DNA of 64,000 nt from Tubiluchus corallicola. Lineage: Eukaryota; Priapulida; Priapulimorpha; Priapulimorphida; Tubiluchidae. Where the stretch lies: assembly GCA_030141605.1 (NCBI GenBank), contig JAQGDQ010000232.1:62001-126000 (forward strand), written 5' to 3'. The notes under the pieces were generated by a model that saw only the letters and a list, made by a program, of their open reading frames with translations, was not told where the DNA came from and searched no databases. Below are positions 28,201 through 42,600 of the stretch, piece after piece. The number at the start of each line of letters is the position of its first letter. The first letter of the stretch is position 1. A program made the translations under genes and the position numbers.

Positions 28201-31200
28201 TTGTTAAGCATTGAGTTTCAAGCTTAAGTTTATTTTAGACTTTATTAACTGTACATTTAAAAACTACACAAGTTTGTTGCTGGTAAGTCTCAGAGAGCAA
28301 CATGGTTGGAAGTGTGATGGCAATATAAATCAATTCGTTTAGTAGAATTTTAAATTTTTCAATACCTCTTATCAATGTCTTGGAAAACCCTTAAAATGTT
28401 GCAAAGTTTGTCCATTTTGACTTATAAAAATTTTATGATCTGATGCTCCCTAATAATGCGTTCTACACATACGATAAAAAGTTCTTCATCAAGCAAAGTT
28501 TTGAAGTTCAGATTAGTGAATTCAGTTAGTCGACTCGCTTAATATAGTTACTACATCAAGAGTCATTATTTCAGTGTCAAGACCATCGAGAAGCGGTTAG
28601 CCAAGAAAATAGCCAGGAAAAATGCTCAAATGGAAATCAGGCAACAAAAGTTTCATCAGACATTATGTGAGGAACTTGATGCTGTAGAAGCTGAACTTGA
28701 GGAAAAACCAACCGAATCTGAAAAACAGCAGAAAATCGTGGACAAAGAACCAGAAATTGATCCTAAAGATCTAAAGGATTGTAAGTGTAGCTGACACTAA
28801 TTACAGTTAAACAGAGTGGTCAAAAAATTTGGCCATAGGAAGTGAGTTAGGTGCAATAAATTGACTGATTGCTGACAGTATAGCAGGTGAAATGACTTAA
28901 GAGTTTAATTCCTCTTGAGCAGATGACTTACTTTAGCTATAGATTCTGATATAAATACCCAAGCATGGAAAATTTTGTATCTGCATTGTTTGTCTTTAAC
29001 AGCTTAACTTGCAAACACAAACTTTTTGTTTAACTTAGTACATAAAATTATGTAATATTATGTAATGCAAAGTTAGTTGTCAGTTGTTATACTTCTTGGA
29101 GTTACCTGTTACCATAATACTCCCCCTCTTTATTGTAATTTGAATGTGACATCATGATATGTATATGATAATGTATGGATTATTTCACTGTGAAATTCAA
29201 ATTTAAATTTAAGGTTCAAATTTTTAAACATGGCTTTCCAAAAATTCCTCGGTTTCTTTGGTTTGTTATAACTACAATTTTTTGTAAACAACATCATGGT
29301 GTCTCTTGCATCTACAAGTTATTCAAATTAAATTTGATTTGTTCAATGATATAATGTCAATAATTTAGTCAAAAAAGTCACCATCTTCAATGTGTAAAAA
29401 ATTTAACAATATTTTAAATATGCATAAGAATGTCAGTGCTATTACTACAAACTCTATATTTTTTGGAAGATTGGTTGCCCTGATTGTATAATTGATCAAA
29501 CATATTTTTGTACCAAGCTTGTACTGAATTTTCAAAACTGTGAGACTAGTGGCCTAAGGCTTAATGGAGGGAAATTTTATGTCTTGTGAGCTTATTCGCT
29601 AATTAAATTTTGTTGCCTTTCATTTCATGTTGTCTTGAAGTTCTACAAAAGGAACTAAATTAGTAGTGCACTGAAATTATTGAGACCTCTGCTGCACACA
29701 CTTGCAAACAATGTAAACCTAAGAGTGTAAACCTAAATGTAAACCTAATTTATTATGGTTAGTATGTATATTATCTCTGCTAGTTCAGTATCATGTTTAA
29801 TTTGACATACCGTCAGAATATTGCTAACATTTTAGCTGTTGCTGTCATTTTGACATACTGCTGTGTAGGCCTGCTTGTTGTATAGTTTGCTTGTCTTAAT
29901 GTCACCTTTAACTGACTCCTGTAATTTGCCTTTACAAATTGTGTTCTTTCTAATTCGTCTAGGTAACTTTGTACTGCTAAAAAAAGATGATGATGAAGAC
30001 GATGACGAAGAAAGAGCTAAAATGAAAGAGTTAAAGAAGTTGCAGAAACGCAAGAAAAAAGGCGAGAAGTACTACAGCCTGTCTTTGGATGAATTTCGGG
30101 GACCCGAGTATGCCCCACCTAATCCACCAACCTGGCTGGGAGCGGAAAGCGCAGAACTACCAGAAAATCATTTTGAGTCAATGTATGCTAATTGCTTCAG
30201 TTAAGCAACAGTGAAAGCTATGCTTTAAGTTCATATTATTTAGATGTTTTAAACTAGTGTATACATCTTGTTGTATACATTGTATTTCTAACTGTAACAC
30301 TGTGTGCTTGTGTGGTTTGTCTTAGGACAGACATTCAGCTCTTGTTTATTGTTATTTGTGCAGTGCTGTACATCTAGCTGTGTCTAAATTATGGTCAGGT
30401 TCTTCTTGATAACTCCACATATGGTTTTGCTATGTGTGATGTAAGCAATGTGTCTTACCTTGATTTTCTTTTGATTTTACTTTAGATTTTTTTTTTAATT
30501 TCAGGCTAGTTCACATTGCATTCTATGTAGGACACCTATAATTTGAATTTTCATTATACAGTTTTGCATCTTTTTTATGTAAAATGTTCAGCAGTATGAA
30601 TTTTTGTTCTGTTTAACTATATGTTTTTTTTATGCAGGTGCCTTGTATGTTAGCTAGAAGTTTGTTGTTGACTTATTTGGCAGTTCTTATGATTCCATAT
30701 TTTTAGCACTTTTAATCGGAAACCAGATATATTGGAATTTGAAGTTGAGCGACATCGTATTCATTTTTTTGCACATATATGGGACACCTGTGAGAGTGAG
30801 TTTGATTTTGTCTATTGTTCATTGTACTTGCTATGCTCATTACACTTTTTTTCTTTTGTTGCAGGCGCCCTCTACTCGATCCAGAAAGTCCTTTCGTTAT
30901 TCCAGAACATTTGCGTCCTGATGTTGGTGCAATGGGTGATTTTGATCGGAATCAGTGGAGCACTAACAGCAGTGACACGGAACAGGAACGCAGAGTGAAA
31001 GAAAATTTATATTCGTAAGACATAAACAATTAATTTTGCTACTATCTTTTAGAAAAGTGGTTATGAGTGTCGACACTTATCTGCACTATATTTACAAAAC
31101 TACAAGTGGTATTAATATATCTTGTATTAGATTCTCGGAACTATATCAGGATTCTTGGAAACGTTGAGGCATAATAGAGGCAAAATTAATACATATTAGT

Positions 31201-34200
31201 TAAACAAAGATTATAGATACATGGATGCACTTATGTTTTGATTTGAAAAAACACTAAAACCAGATTTCGAGATCTGTTACAGTTTCTTCTTTAGTATGTA
31301 ACCATTAGCAACATGAAACACTCTTCTATTAAACACTAAACATTAAGCATTAAACATGTGTGATGAATTTTGCTCTTTCAAATTGGTGTTTTGTCTACCA
31401 CAGTTTCATCACTTGATCCATCCGTTCTTCGTTAATTATGCTTGTACATTCTTCGTGGTGCATCTTATTGTCTGTAAAAACATCGCACCTACTTGTTGTT
31501 ATTTGATATATAGTGTAATTTGAGTCGCAAGTGACTTTCTGACTAAAGTTTGAAAGGCTGACATCATTTCAGGTACATTGAGGATTTACTGGAAGCCAAT
31601 GGTCCAGTGCATTATGATGATCCTCTTTGGAAGCAAGAGTTATGTACTTTTCCCAAGGAAGCCATTGATTTAATTAAAAAGTAAGTTTGTTCTGTTGAAT
31701 TTTGTTTTAGTCCTCATCCATTGGCATTGATGTGAATAATAATATTAAAAATGAAAATTTTTTCTTATTTTTTTACATCTGCTTTTGAAGTATTCTTTGT
31801 ATTTAGACATTACAGAATTAACTATTCTGTTACTGTTTGTTGCAAGTTTGCAGAATCGGTGCCACCAACTCCATTTTTTCTGTTCGGGAATGGTAAAGAT
31901 CTTGTTTTTAGCTTTGTCTTCAACGTATTGTAAAAACCAGTTTATGAGGTTTTAGTATACGTCTGTGAAGTAAACCCTCTTTAAATCGCTGCAAAAAACG
32001 ACCAAAATATTAAAACCGGTATTAAAATTTTGTTGAATTAAAAATTGTTATCCCAAGGGGCTGAGTGGTTATGTGATCTCTGGTTCAAATCTTGGCTGTT
32101 TTTAGTTTTAACGTTTCATTTTTTTATCAGCTTTGGCTTTTAAAAGTTTTATAGTTGTGGGTTCAGTGCACCATTGTGTTAAGATTGTGTTGAACAGTAA
32201 CTATTAATTTTGACTTTTTTTAGGTACGGTAGTTTGTCTGATTTTCTCTTGAAGTCTTTACACTTTGCTATCATTGAAGACCACATTTGCTTGCTAAAGG
32301 ACAGTATTAAAGCACGAGAGTTAGCTGCCCAGCGTAAAAATCTAACTGATGATCCAACGCCTGCACAGGCCTATGCTGTTCCTATTACCATTCTTCCGCC
32401 CACAACAGTCATTCACAATGCTCTTAACGTCTCCCATGAGTCACACGGGATGGATGAACTGGATCCCATAACCCTTGATGACAGTAAAAAACTAAATGAT
32501 ACTGAAAACATTAGATTTGACAATAAAAAGTATGATGTGGAGAAAGCGCAGAGCGATATAGATGTCAGCGATACTGCTGATAGTAGCAGCCTAGAATATT
32601 TCGACCTGCCTCCTGAGGAAAAAATTGTTGTAACTGACAAACACGAAGAAGTAGACGAATCTTGTGGCATTCCCGGTATTCCTCCATTCCCTTTTGAAAG
32701 ACTCGAAGCCCAATTAGTGAACGTAACTGATGAGATAGATGGCGATATTAGTGACAATGATGATGATACTGGCATTAAGATACCTTTGTATGCTCAAACA
32801 AATGACAGTCTTTGCGCTGATAATGACACTGTGCAGCCACCTGATGATCACACTTTAAGACTTGCAGGAGTGGGAGTATCACATGATTTACTTTCTCAAT
32901 TAAAAGCCATGAGTCCTTATAAAAACCTGAATGGAAAACAACTGGAAGCAAAGAATGCTGATGTAATATTTTCAATGAGTAAAACTGCCGGGTTTGTAGA
33001 CAGCTTGGCGTCAAGTGAATTTTCCAAGTTTCTTAATACTAATTCTAAAATGCACAGCACTATGACTAACATGGCAGCAAAGCTATGTGATAATTCAGTT
33101 TCTCTCAGCGAAGTGGAAAAGTCAAACAGTAATGAACAATCGTCTTGGGAAGCATTTCAAATAACTGTTAAAAATAATAGCAGTAATTGTGAGTTCACTG
33201 CAAATGTGAATAATTCATCTTGGGAACTAATAGGTGACTCTGCTATAGTACACGAAGCTATTGAAAACTCTTTCACTCGTCCTGCTTCAGCTGTCGGAAA
33301 CACTATAAAACACTGCTTTATCTGCACTGGTGAATGTACCTGTTCTACCCACAAAGGATCTGAAGAAACTTATCGTGCATCTAGCTGGGATGACGCTTCA
33401 TCTGAAAAGTACCATAGAGTTTCTCAACCTGGAGATCGAAGTACTATCTCTCCAATATCCACTTTTGAGCAGCCTGCTGTGAATGTTGATAATTTTGCAA
33501 CAGTAAATACTTGCAGTACAATTGCTGGCACAGTTGATAGCAAATGTAGATATGGTTCACCATGTTGTACAGTAGGGGCTCATATTGAAGCTCAAACCTT
33601 TGAACAGAATAGAAACTCTCCTTCAAACAAATTAGAAAGTGTGACAAATTCTCCCTCGCATGTTAATGACATTTCGGACTTTCTTACGACATTGGAGGAA
33701 TATCTTCCTAACGACTTTATAGGTGCTAGAACTGGTGGAATTCTACCAGATTTAATCAAGACACAAAGATCACAGGAGTCTGATGATGTAATTATAGATG
33801 AAGAAGTTGAAAATGGTCACACTACACATACGGATGATTTGAACAATAAAGTTAACGTGGAATATGCAGCTGGTAACGAGGATAACAGTGACTCTCGTAA
33901 GCCAGATGTTATACACAGCATTGCTCAAAATATTAGTGATATTGCATTTGATCGTGTGATAAAAATTTGCAAACGCGAAGCTTGTACTCGTATTAACGAT
34001 CTACTTTTCTTGACTTTGTCAGAAAAAGGTCTCGATATAGATAGCTGGAGTTCTTCGGGCAAAAGTGAGTCTCGTGTAGGCATAGAGAATGGTGTTAGTA
34101 ATGCTGCAGATATTCATGTGTGTAAGGAAGTTGTTACTGAGAAAATTATTCAATGGCTTGTTTCTGCAGCTAAGAGCAAAAAAGAATCCTGTGATTATTT

Positions 34201-37200
34201 TAACATGGATCAGGATTCGTCTGAAGAATTGATAACTGATTCTGTTAAAAATCTTTTAGATGAACTTGTCGAGGTCATAAAGAATGATAAACAAAAAAAC
34301 GATGGGACGACGAACATTTTTAAATGTCTTGAAGTTGTATCAAAAAAGGTGGAAATGCCTGAGATCAAAAGCGATGAAAGTAAAGCAAACATTTACGAAT
34401 TGTTTCCTAGTACAGGTACTCAGAGTGCAACCACCATCTCACAAATTCATCAGATAATGAAATCGCCTTCTAATTCCTTAGATAAGCTCCACAAACTAAA
34501 AGAATTTAGTCCAGCTGTTGTTACTCAAGAAGTTACATCTAATGCAGTTGAAAAGGAGACTGGAGCTAATTCCAGAAACAAAACTGAAGCTGTAGGGGCA
34601 TTTGAACTTGAAAGAACCTGGAGTATGCAAATGGAAGATGGGACTGAGTTTGAACAAAAATTAGGTGACAAGCCTTCTAGAGTGCTTGAAATGGGTAGCG
34701 ACGGTGAATGGGGGCAGAAAGAAATACTATTAGAAGAAGAGATGAGGGATAGCACTGAATTACTGTCTTGTAGTGGCATACCAGATGATGAACATAATGG
34801 GTTGAAGAAAGAACAAATGGGCAGTGTACATTTACATCATCGTACAGAACAAGGTCCTGAAATAAATAAGAATGTTGTTGCTTTTACATGTAATGATGTT
34901 ATTAATGACGTTGCAACTGTTGGAGATAATGCATCGCATGCACATTTAATACCTGATATCAATGAATTACCAATTTTAGATAGAAATGCTGCAAAAGAAA
35001 AAGCCCAGTCATTTATACAAATCTTTACAAATGATGCCATTCAGATCAGTGTGAGACAAAATGCTCCTACTGAAATAATCTTGGATAGTGACATGGCTGC
35101 AACTAGTGAAAAAAGTGATACACAATCTGATACCAATAATACTAACAAGCTAAGAAATTCTACAGATTTTTTAGAAATGACACCAACAATGCAAAATATA
35201 GAACCAAGCAACAATGCAGACATTTTTGAAAAAATGCTGCTGTTAGAACAGGATGTTACTAGAGAATTGGTGTCTGAAAAACAGAGACAATGCGAAACAA
35301 TGCAAAACGGGGCTGAAGAATTTCTTACAACTGAGGAGAAGTTTATACGTGACATTGAGCCATCGGAACTACTCTCTAACTTTTCAAATAATAACAATCC
35401 AGACAAGCCAATAGACACAAATGAAAACGCAAATTTAGAGCACAATGATAATGACTGCAGCATCATGTTTTCATTATTGTGTTGTAAAAATGATAATGTT
35501 TCTGTTGACCTGGATAGTAGCAGTGAGGTTGACTGGCTGTGTGAAGCTGCTACCGAGCAGTCTGTAAGAGAGACTAGTTTTAGAGAACAAGAGCCTCTTG
35601 AATTATTGAAACTAGATAAAGCTGTTCAAGTGACTTCACCTGAAAACGTTGACAGCAAGCATTTTGATGAAAGTCTTCCAGTGAACCACAGAATCGACAA
35701 AGTATCTAAATTAAATAAGATGTTACAAACAGACACTGTACCTCCAGGCACATCTACCAAAGTAAAAAAAACCTCAAAACAAGCTTATGTTCAGGCTAGC
35801 CCTGTTTGTCGGACTGCTTGCACATTCACAGTGGGACTTGAGGATGCCAAGAAAATTCAAAGCGAACTAGACTCAGCAAAAAAAGAGGCAAGCTCTGCCA
35901 AGAAGGAGGCAGAGAATCTGCGCAAGGAGAACAAACAGTACAAAACTAAAGCCAGAAGTGCTGAAGATGCAGTTGCAAAGTTGAAGCTGTCTTTTGGCGA
36001 CACTGGTGTTAACTTAGTCAAAATGAATGATGAGTTTGAGGAACTCAGGAAAGGATTTGAGGTAAGCACGTTTTGGATCGTTTGCAATAAATAATTATGG
36101 TTAAAAATTTGCACCGAAGCAAAAGGTTCTTAGAAGCATTTTCTTTCTTTTTTTTGTGTAGTGTCTGTAGCTTTTGTTGAAAAAACACTGTCTTTTTAAC
36201 ACTACCAACAATCAAACTGTTTTTTATGGGCAAGTTTTACTAACATGGTCTCAATTACTAGTAAAATAGTGGAAACGAGTGTTTATTGTTTATAGTATTA
36301 TAAAATTAAAAAGAATTTTTTATTAGTCTCTGACACTCAAGTCTACTGAAAAAAGTTCATTTGTGAGAATTGATGTCAATTGTCTAGTAATCTCTATGAT
36401 ATTTATATCAATCAACGTAAATTAATCGAAATCTCGGTAAGTCACCTTAGATGGAATGAGACAAATTTTCGATACAACAATGAGATACAACAGTGCAATT
36501 TTATAAAGTTGTTAACTGAACATAAGGCAAGCATTTCATCAAATCGCGTACAACTACTTGAATGGTTATTATGAATAAATAACTGTGTAACAATTTTTTA
36601 TACATGTATAGTAATCAGTGTTTGGTCAATTACTTTTAAAATGTAGTATCACTACAAATACGATTATACTCCTGAAAACCAGTGGCACCACCACTACACT
36701 TACTTTTTGAAAAAGTATTTGTTATAAGAATAGTTACAGTATGAAAGTAGTGCCACTATAATAGCCACTACTTTCCTGTTTTGCAACGACTTCTGACTTT
36801 TGAGCATCGTTGATATAGTACATTGCAAAATGTAGGTTGCACATTAAAAAAATTAGTTAATAGTGGTAATTAAATCGTTGGCAGTTAAAGAAACCCTATT
36901 ACAAACTCAAATGGTACCAAATAGGTCAAGGTTCTAATTAAGCAGTTCATTTATGATTTTAGACAGGCATTTGCAGGTCATTTATACTTTGTCAGAAAGC
37001 AACAACTGTTCACTTTTGGGTGAAATATGTTTTCCAACAGAAGGTTTTGCTTCACTGTAGTCGAGATTATTACATACTATAAATGCACAGGTTGATAACC
37101 CTGTGGAAGTTTGCAGCTTCTGAAAAATGCAACTTGCTATGCAGACATTAGACATAACTACATTGATATCAAGAGATACCCGCAAGAATTACATGTAGTT

Positions 37201-39637
37201 CTGTAGTGTCATTACAGTGCTCATCAGTAAGTGAAAATTCAAGTCTGATGATTATCCATAAAAAAACAATGAACATTTTTAAAAAGAATTGATCTATGTT
37301 CTGAAATTATTTGTTTGCTGTTATCACGAGTATTAATTGTTTATTTAAGATTATGCAAAAAGAGTACAATGAGGTTGTGAAACAGAAGATAGAAGATGCG
37401 AGAAAACATGAACGCGAGATGAACGAAGTGACAGCGGAGTTGAAATCTGCACAGGAACAGGTGGCGCTTGTTAGAGAATCTGTGCGCACGATGGAGCAGG
37501 AAGTGAAAGCTAAGGAAGCCAAATTCGAAGAGTTGATGTCAAGTCGTAATAAGGAGAGGTAAAAAGCTGTTCCTTTATATGACTTGAATACTTTTCTACC
37601 GATACAGACAGTTGTTTCTTAAGTTTTTTCTAACAAAATTTGTATTTTTCTTCACAGTATGCATACAAGTTTTTTGTGAATGCCGAGAGCTTCTGGTAAT
37701 TAAACTTATTTACCTGAAATATCTGGGTAATAAATAATACCATTTGCATGAACTGTAATACTTCTTTTACGAAACTCAGCTTTTGATGATTTTTAACGTG
37801 AAAGCTTGATAAGAAATTACAGTGAATGATTTTTTGTGGTTTGTTTTTGCCAATAGATAATCAACGAATATGAAGTTCATCGTTTTTGGGCATTCTTGAT
37901 TGTAGTTAAATAGGCAGTGTCAAAGTATTCGTATTTACTGTTTACTGTCAAGCTATTTACAGCATTACACATTCATATCAAAGCATCTTCTTAAATTGTG
38001 TCAAAGAAGCTTTTTTGAACTGCTATAATAGAAAATTTTTATTGTTTTTTGCCTGGATTGTGCACCACATTGCACAATCCAGTCAATGACGTAGATTGTT
38101 CATTAAATCATTATCAGTAAAATTATGTGAAGTTGTTATTATGTAACTATTTTGCATCTCAGACTCAACTTTTTTTAATGAATTGATCCATTTTTGACAT
38201 GTTTTCATTGTTTTGCAGAGAAGCAAGGTTAGAAATGGAAGCAAAGCTCACAGAATTAGAGCAACAAGTTAACGTTGAACGTGACAGAGCTGTCACAAGC
38301 GAAGTTCAAATGTTAGAGAAAAAACTTGCTTATGGACTCAGTCAACTGCTGCACGCTCTTTCTGATGCAGAGAAAAATTTTAGCAAGTTGGATTCCATGA
38401 GAGAATTGTATGCTACTTCTTTGGCTTTGATACAATGTCAGCACTGTTGTTCAGTGTGTAAACCAACAAAAACAATAAACATGTCATATTGTTCCACTAC
38501 AGTCATTTTTTTTTTACATTTTGAGTTTATTCATTCTTCCGTCAATTGGCTAATCCTCCTGGCATTTGAAAAACAATTAGCATGTTTAAAATGGGCAATA
38601 GTTATGTATTGTTCTATTAGAATTGGTGGGTGGGGTATTCCCTCAGAGCTGTTGTTGAATGAAAAGTTTATAGAACAATGTTGGTGATTTTAATTAGTTT
38701 TGATTAAAACTCCAGTAAGCTGTATACCGGTACCTTTGGACTTCTGCTCCTAATTTTCTTTTTTTATGTCATTGGTAATTTTTGTATTGAAAATTTTGTT
38801 TATTGATGCTAAGATATATTCGAAACTGTATTTTATGAACACAGTTCGGTAACAACTTCAAAAGTTGAATTCTTCAGATACAGTTTAACCAAGCAGTGGT
38901 TGTGGGATTGTACAATAATATTTATTTTGAATTTGAACAATGTGTTACAAGTATCATAATAAGATTGAAAGCTTGAGACTATGAGCAATCCAATATATTA
39001 TGTACAGCTCATATTTTAAATTGTGTCTGTCGATTGTACATTAACCGTCTGAATTAGTTTTGCAATTAATGTTCAATTGTTGTTTTGTTTGACTTCAGAT
39101 TAAAGAACCAAGGAAAGATAACAGAAAGTCAGCGCTGGGATGGCGTAAAACTTGAATGGGGCAAAGTAATTGTTACAATTAAAGAAAACATGCAAAAGAG
39201 CAAGGTATCCTAGAAATTCATGTGATTTCGCTTCCTTTCCGTAGTTAAAGGTAAAAAGGTAAAGGAAGTTAAAGATTTGATGGAGTGAGATGATTGTCTA
39301 TATTCATACGTTAAGGAAAAACAGCCAGGTGTTTTGATGCTGTTGTTGGATATATAGATCAAACGAAAAACAAATTATTTTTAGGTAATAATAGCAGCAG
39401 ATACCGTTTCATTATTGACTTTAAAAACTGCTATATGCTCATATCTCGGTTTGCCGGACCTCGCTTTTACGAATTTTGGAAGGATCGGGCAAAATCTGGG
39501 CCATTAAAAAGTCCTGCATACTCAGGACACAGTCTGTTGTTTCGCAAACTGATCATTATTTGCCGGGCTGCTTACATCACTACATCAGTGTATATTATTG
39601 TATTATCAGTATATATGTATATATATATATATATATA

Positions 39638-39671
<34 letters not shown>

Positions 39672-42600
39672 GATTTCTTACATATATATCACAAAAAATA
39701 TGATTGATAGTTATAGAACACTGACACAGAAGAATTTAATTTGGCTACTTCGTGTACTACAATATTTGGCATGCAGAAAAGTTCAAAGACATTACTTAGG
39801 GGAATATGTGTTAAATCAAAACTAATTACAGTTTGTGCAGACTGCATTTGGTTCAATGGTGCAGTTGGTCCGCAAGCCAAACAGAACCTGACAAAGGTGG
39901 AAGAGCAGTTCTGAGATGTGTAATTGCCAACCAAGAAAGAAGTGTCATTACTAATTTGGTTACATGGGAAAAACAATGCGCCATAGTTAATTAGTAAATA
40001 ATAGAAATAATTTGAAGTATCTTTTGATGTAATTAATGAAGTAATGCTTCTATGTTGCTAAATTTTGATATACCAGTATAGGAAATTGCTGACAGATTTT
40101 CCTCATTTGTTTTATAAAGAAGGTAGGTACTTTTCGTAGTATTACTGTTGAATATAAGCTTGGCTTATGTCTAAGAAATCATACAACAAGATGCAGGCTG
40201 ACTTGTGCTAGGCAGCTAAACAAATGTAATTATTTCAAAGGTTAGAGAGGATTAATGTAATTATTATAATCAAAAGCATGCTATATAATACTCCAAGTTA
40301 GCTCTTGATGCGATCTGTGGCCAGCTTTGTGTAATCTGTCCTGCAAATAATAAATTCATTACTTGACTGCACTCGGGTATATTCCTGGCATTAGTGAAGG
40401 ACTTGCTGGTCAAGGGACTGTTGAAAAATACAATATTGATTCTAATAACTTTGTTAAATATCATCCATTATTTACTTTGTCATTTCTAGCAAAGGTGATT
40501 AAATGCTTGGATGTACCTCAACTACTCACTCATTTAAGCATAAAATTTATGGTGGAAAATTTTAGTCTGTTTTTGGTAAATAATGCTGTACCAAAAGTGC
40601 TTTGTTACATACAAATACTGCTGTCACATTACAAGAAGCTAGCAAGCATCTAGCTGTACAATTGAATATTAGTGCAGATGATCATTGTGATACTGCTACA
40701 TAGACATGGAGACCATATGTGTAAATTATGCCTGTCAGAAGCTGTGTTATCTTGTTTTCACTTGCACAGGCTGCTTGGTTGATTGCATTGGACTATATAC
40801 ACTCTTTTGTACTGGCGATGCCTTATCATGTGCTTCAAGAGTCTACTTTTCAAGCTATGTTATATGCGATTTAGTGTAGTGTTTTTGGGAAACATGTAAA
40901 TTGGGTGCTGATCTTGCTTTTGATTGGTATTTCTATTTCTATGTAGTCCTATATCTGAAAATTCTTTTTTGTTGCAACTTGTTTTTGCAATGAGCTCAAC
41001 AATTTCTATAAGCAGGCATTTTAGTATAGAGCCCAGCTTGTTTAGTTGTATTTTAAAACAGTGTTTGCCTGTGTAAGTGTGAAGATTATTATTAATCTCT
41101 GTTTAATAAAATTGTTTTGTTTCATTTGCTTAAAACAAGTCATTTGCATTTTTTGGTTATGATTTTAAAACTAAGCTTCAGTTTTCGTTTTGTTGCATCA
41201 ACCTCTGTAACTTGCTTTTGCTGTTCTAACTACTGATTATTGTATTTTTAGTTGTTGTTTCAAGAGCGTATCGAAACTGTCAAGAATGGTACAGCACTAG
41301 CAAATCTTCCGCCTATAGAAGTGATTGCTGCTCCACCACCGCCTAAACTACCTAAACAACGGGTAAGAAAATAAACAGTTTTTAACCTTGGCTGGTAAAT
41401 AATATCTTTATTGAATTATTTTTTATTCATCTAATTTAAAAGGGGAATATCACATAAATCAAGTTTAACTGGGTGGGTGGCTTACCTGTGAGCTAATTAA
41501 CAAAACTTTTTTAACAAAGAGTTGTCTAATAAGTAATTATTTTTTGTATCTGGTTGGAAATGCCACGGGGCGCTTTTTACGCCTCTTGTGACAAGAACAT
41601 CGAACTAGCACAGCTTTTGCTAATGGAATCATACATAGTGAAACCACATCGAGTCGCTAACTTGCAGTATGTGACTGCTCTTTACAGTGCTTGACCTTGA
41701 CTCAGACAGGTAATCAACTGAGAGAAGGGATTGTCATTGCACTTGTTCACACAATGCCAAAATAACATAATCTTAAAATGTTATTTTGATGATTTTATTA
41801 TGTTTTGTCAAGTATGTTTATCCTGACCAAATTTTGTGTTACAAAGTTTCAAAAAAGAAAAATGGAATATAAAATAATAATATTATACTGTTAATATATT
41901 GCCAGCTTTTTCATGTGTTACGGCTTTACAAAATAATCTAATAAAACGTTTATTTTGCTACATAAACCGTCAGATGTAAGGTAATTGAACTCATGGCTTT
42001 ATCAATGCTGTATTGGTTAACAATTTCAATATTTATTATTATTGGACATTCAGGGAGAACAACACATTGTACAATTAACATAAAAATTCTGTAATTTGCA
42101 ATGTATATTGCGATATATTTTGTACTTAAATGGATGCAGAGATTACATGATGGCATGAATACAACTTTAATTAACTACAAAAAAATCACATTGTGTTGAC
42201 TACATATAGGCCTATGTACTGAAACATTTATTTTTTGCTGACAAAAAATTTAAAGTAAACACTACCTGTAAATTGCACCTGCCTTCATTTGTCTGGAGTG
42301 TAAACAATATATTTTACAATACAAGAAATACAAAAACTTGGTGTTTATCATGCTTGAAACTCACATTCCAAAGCAAACATCCAAAAAATGATCAGAGCAG
42401 GAAATCTGGCACATTCCATCTAATGGCTTTATCCAATGGCCAAGCATAGTGCATAACTAATAACCTATTCGTTAATTTTGAAGAAGAGTTACTGTTTTAA
42501 AACGTATCACTTTCCATTGGCCGTTTTTCAATATGAATAACCATTTGATGACTTCGAATCTATCCACAGTATACTAATCTATTGTTGCCATATTGTGATG

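Noticed and set aside
30706-30800. Possible extra TTC3 exon after a TTTTTAG acceptor
   Set aside because: No frame enters and leaves with phases that fit exons 20 and 21, whereas direct joining of 30182 to 30865 fits and preserves homology.
32413-35466. Several minus-strand Ser/Leu-rich frames of 60-141 codons
   Set aside because: They are shadows of the giant TTC3 exon; their Ser/Leu/Phe richness is the reverse of Asp/Glu/Asn/Lys codons.
39435-39825. Frames of Tyr/Ile repeats
   Set aside because: They come from the (TA)n microsatellite.
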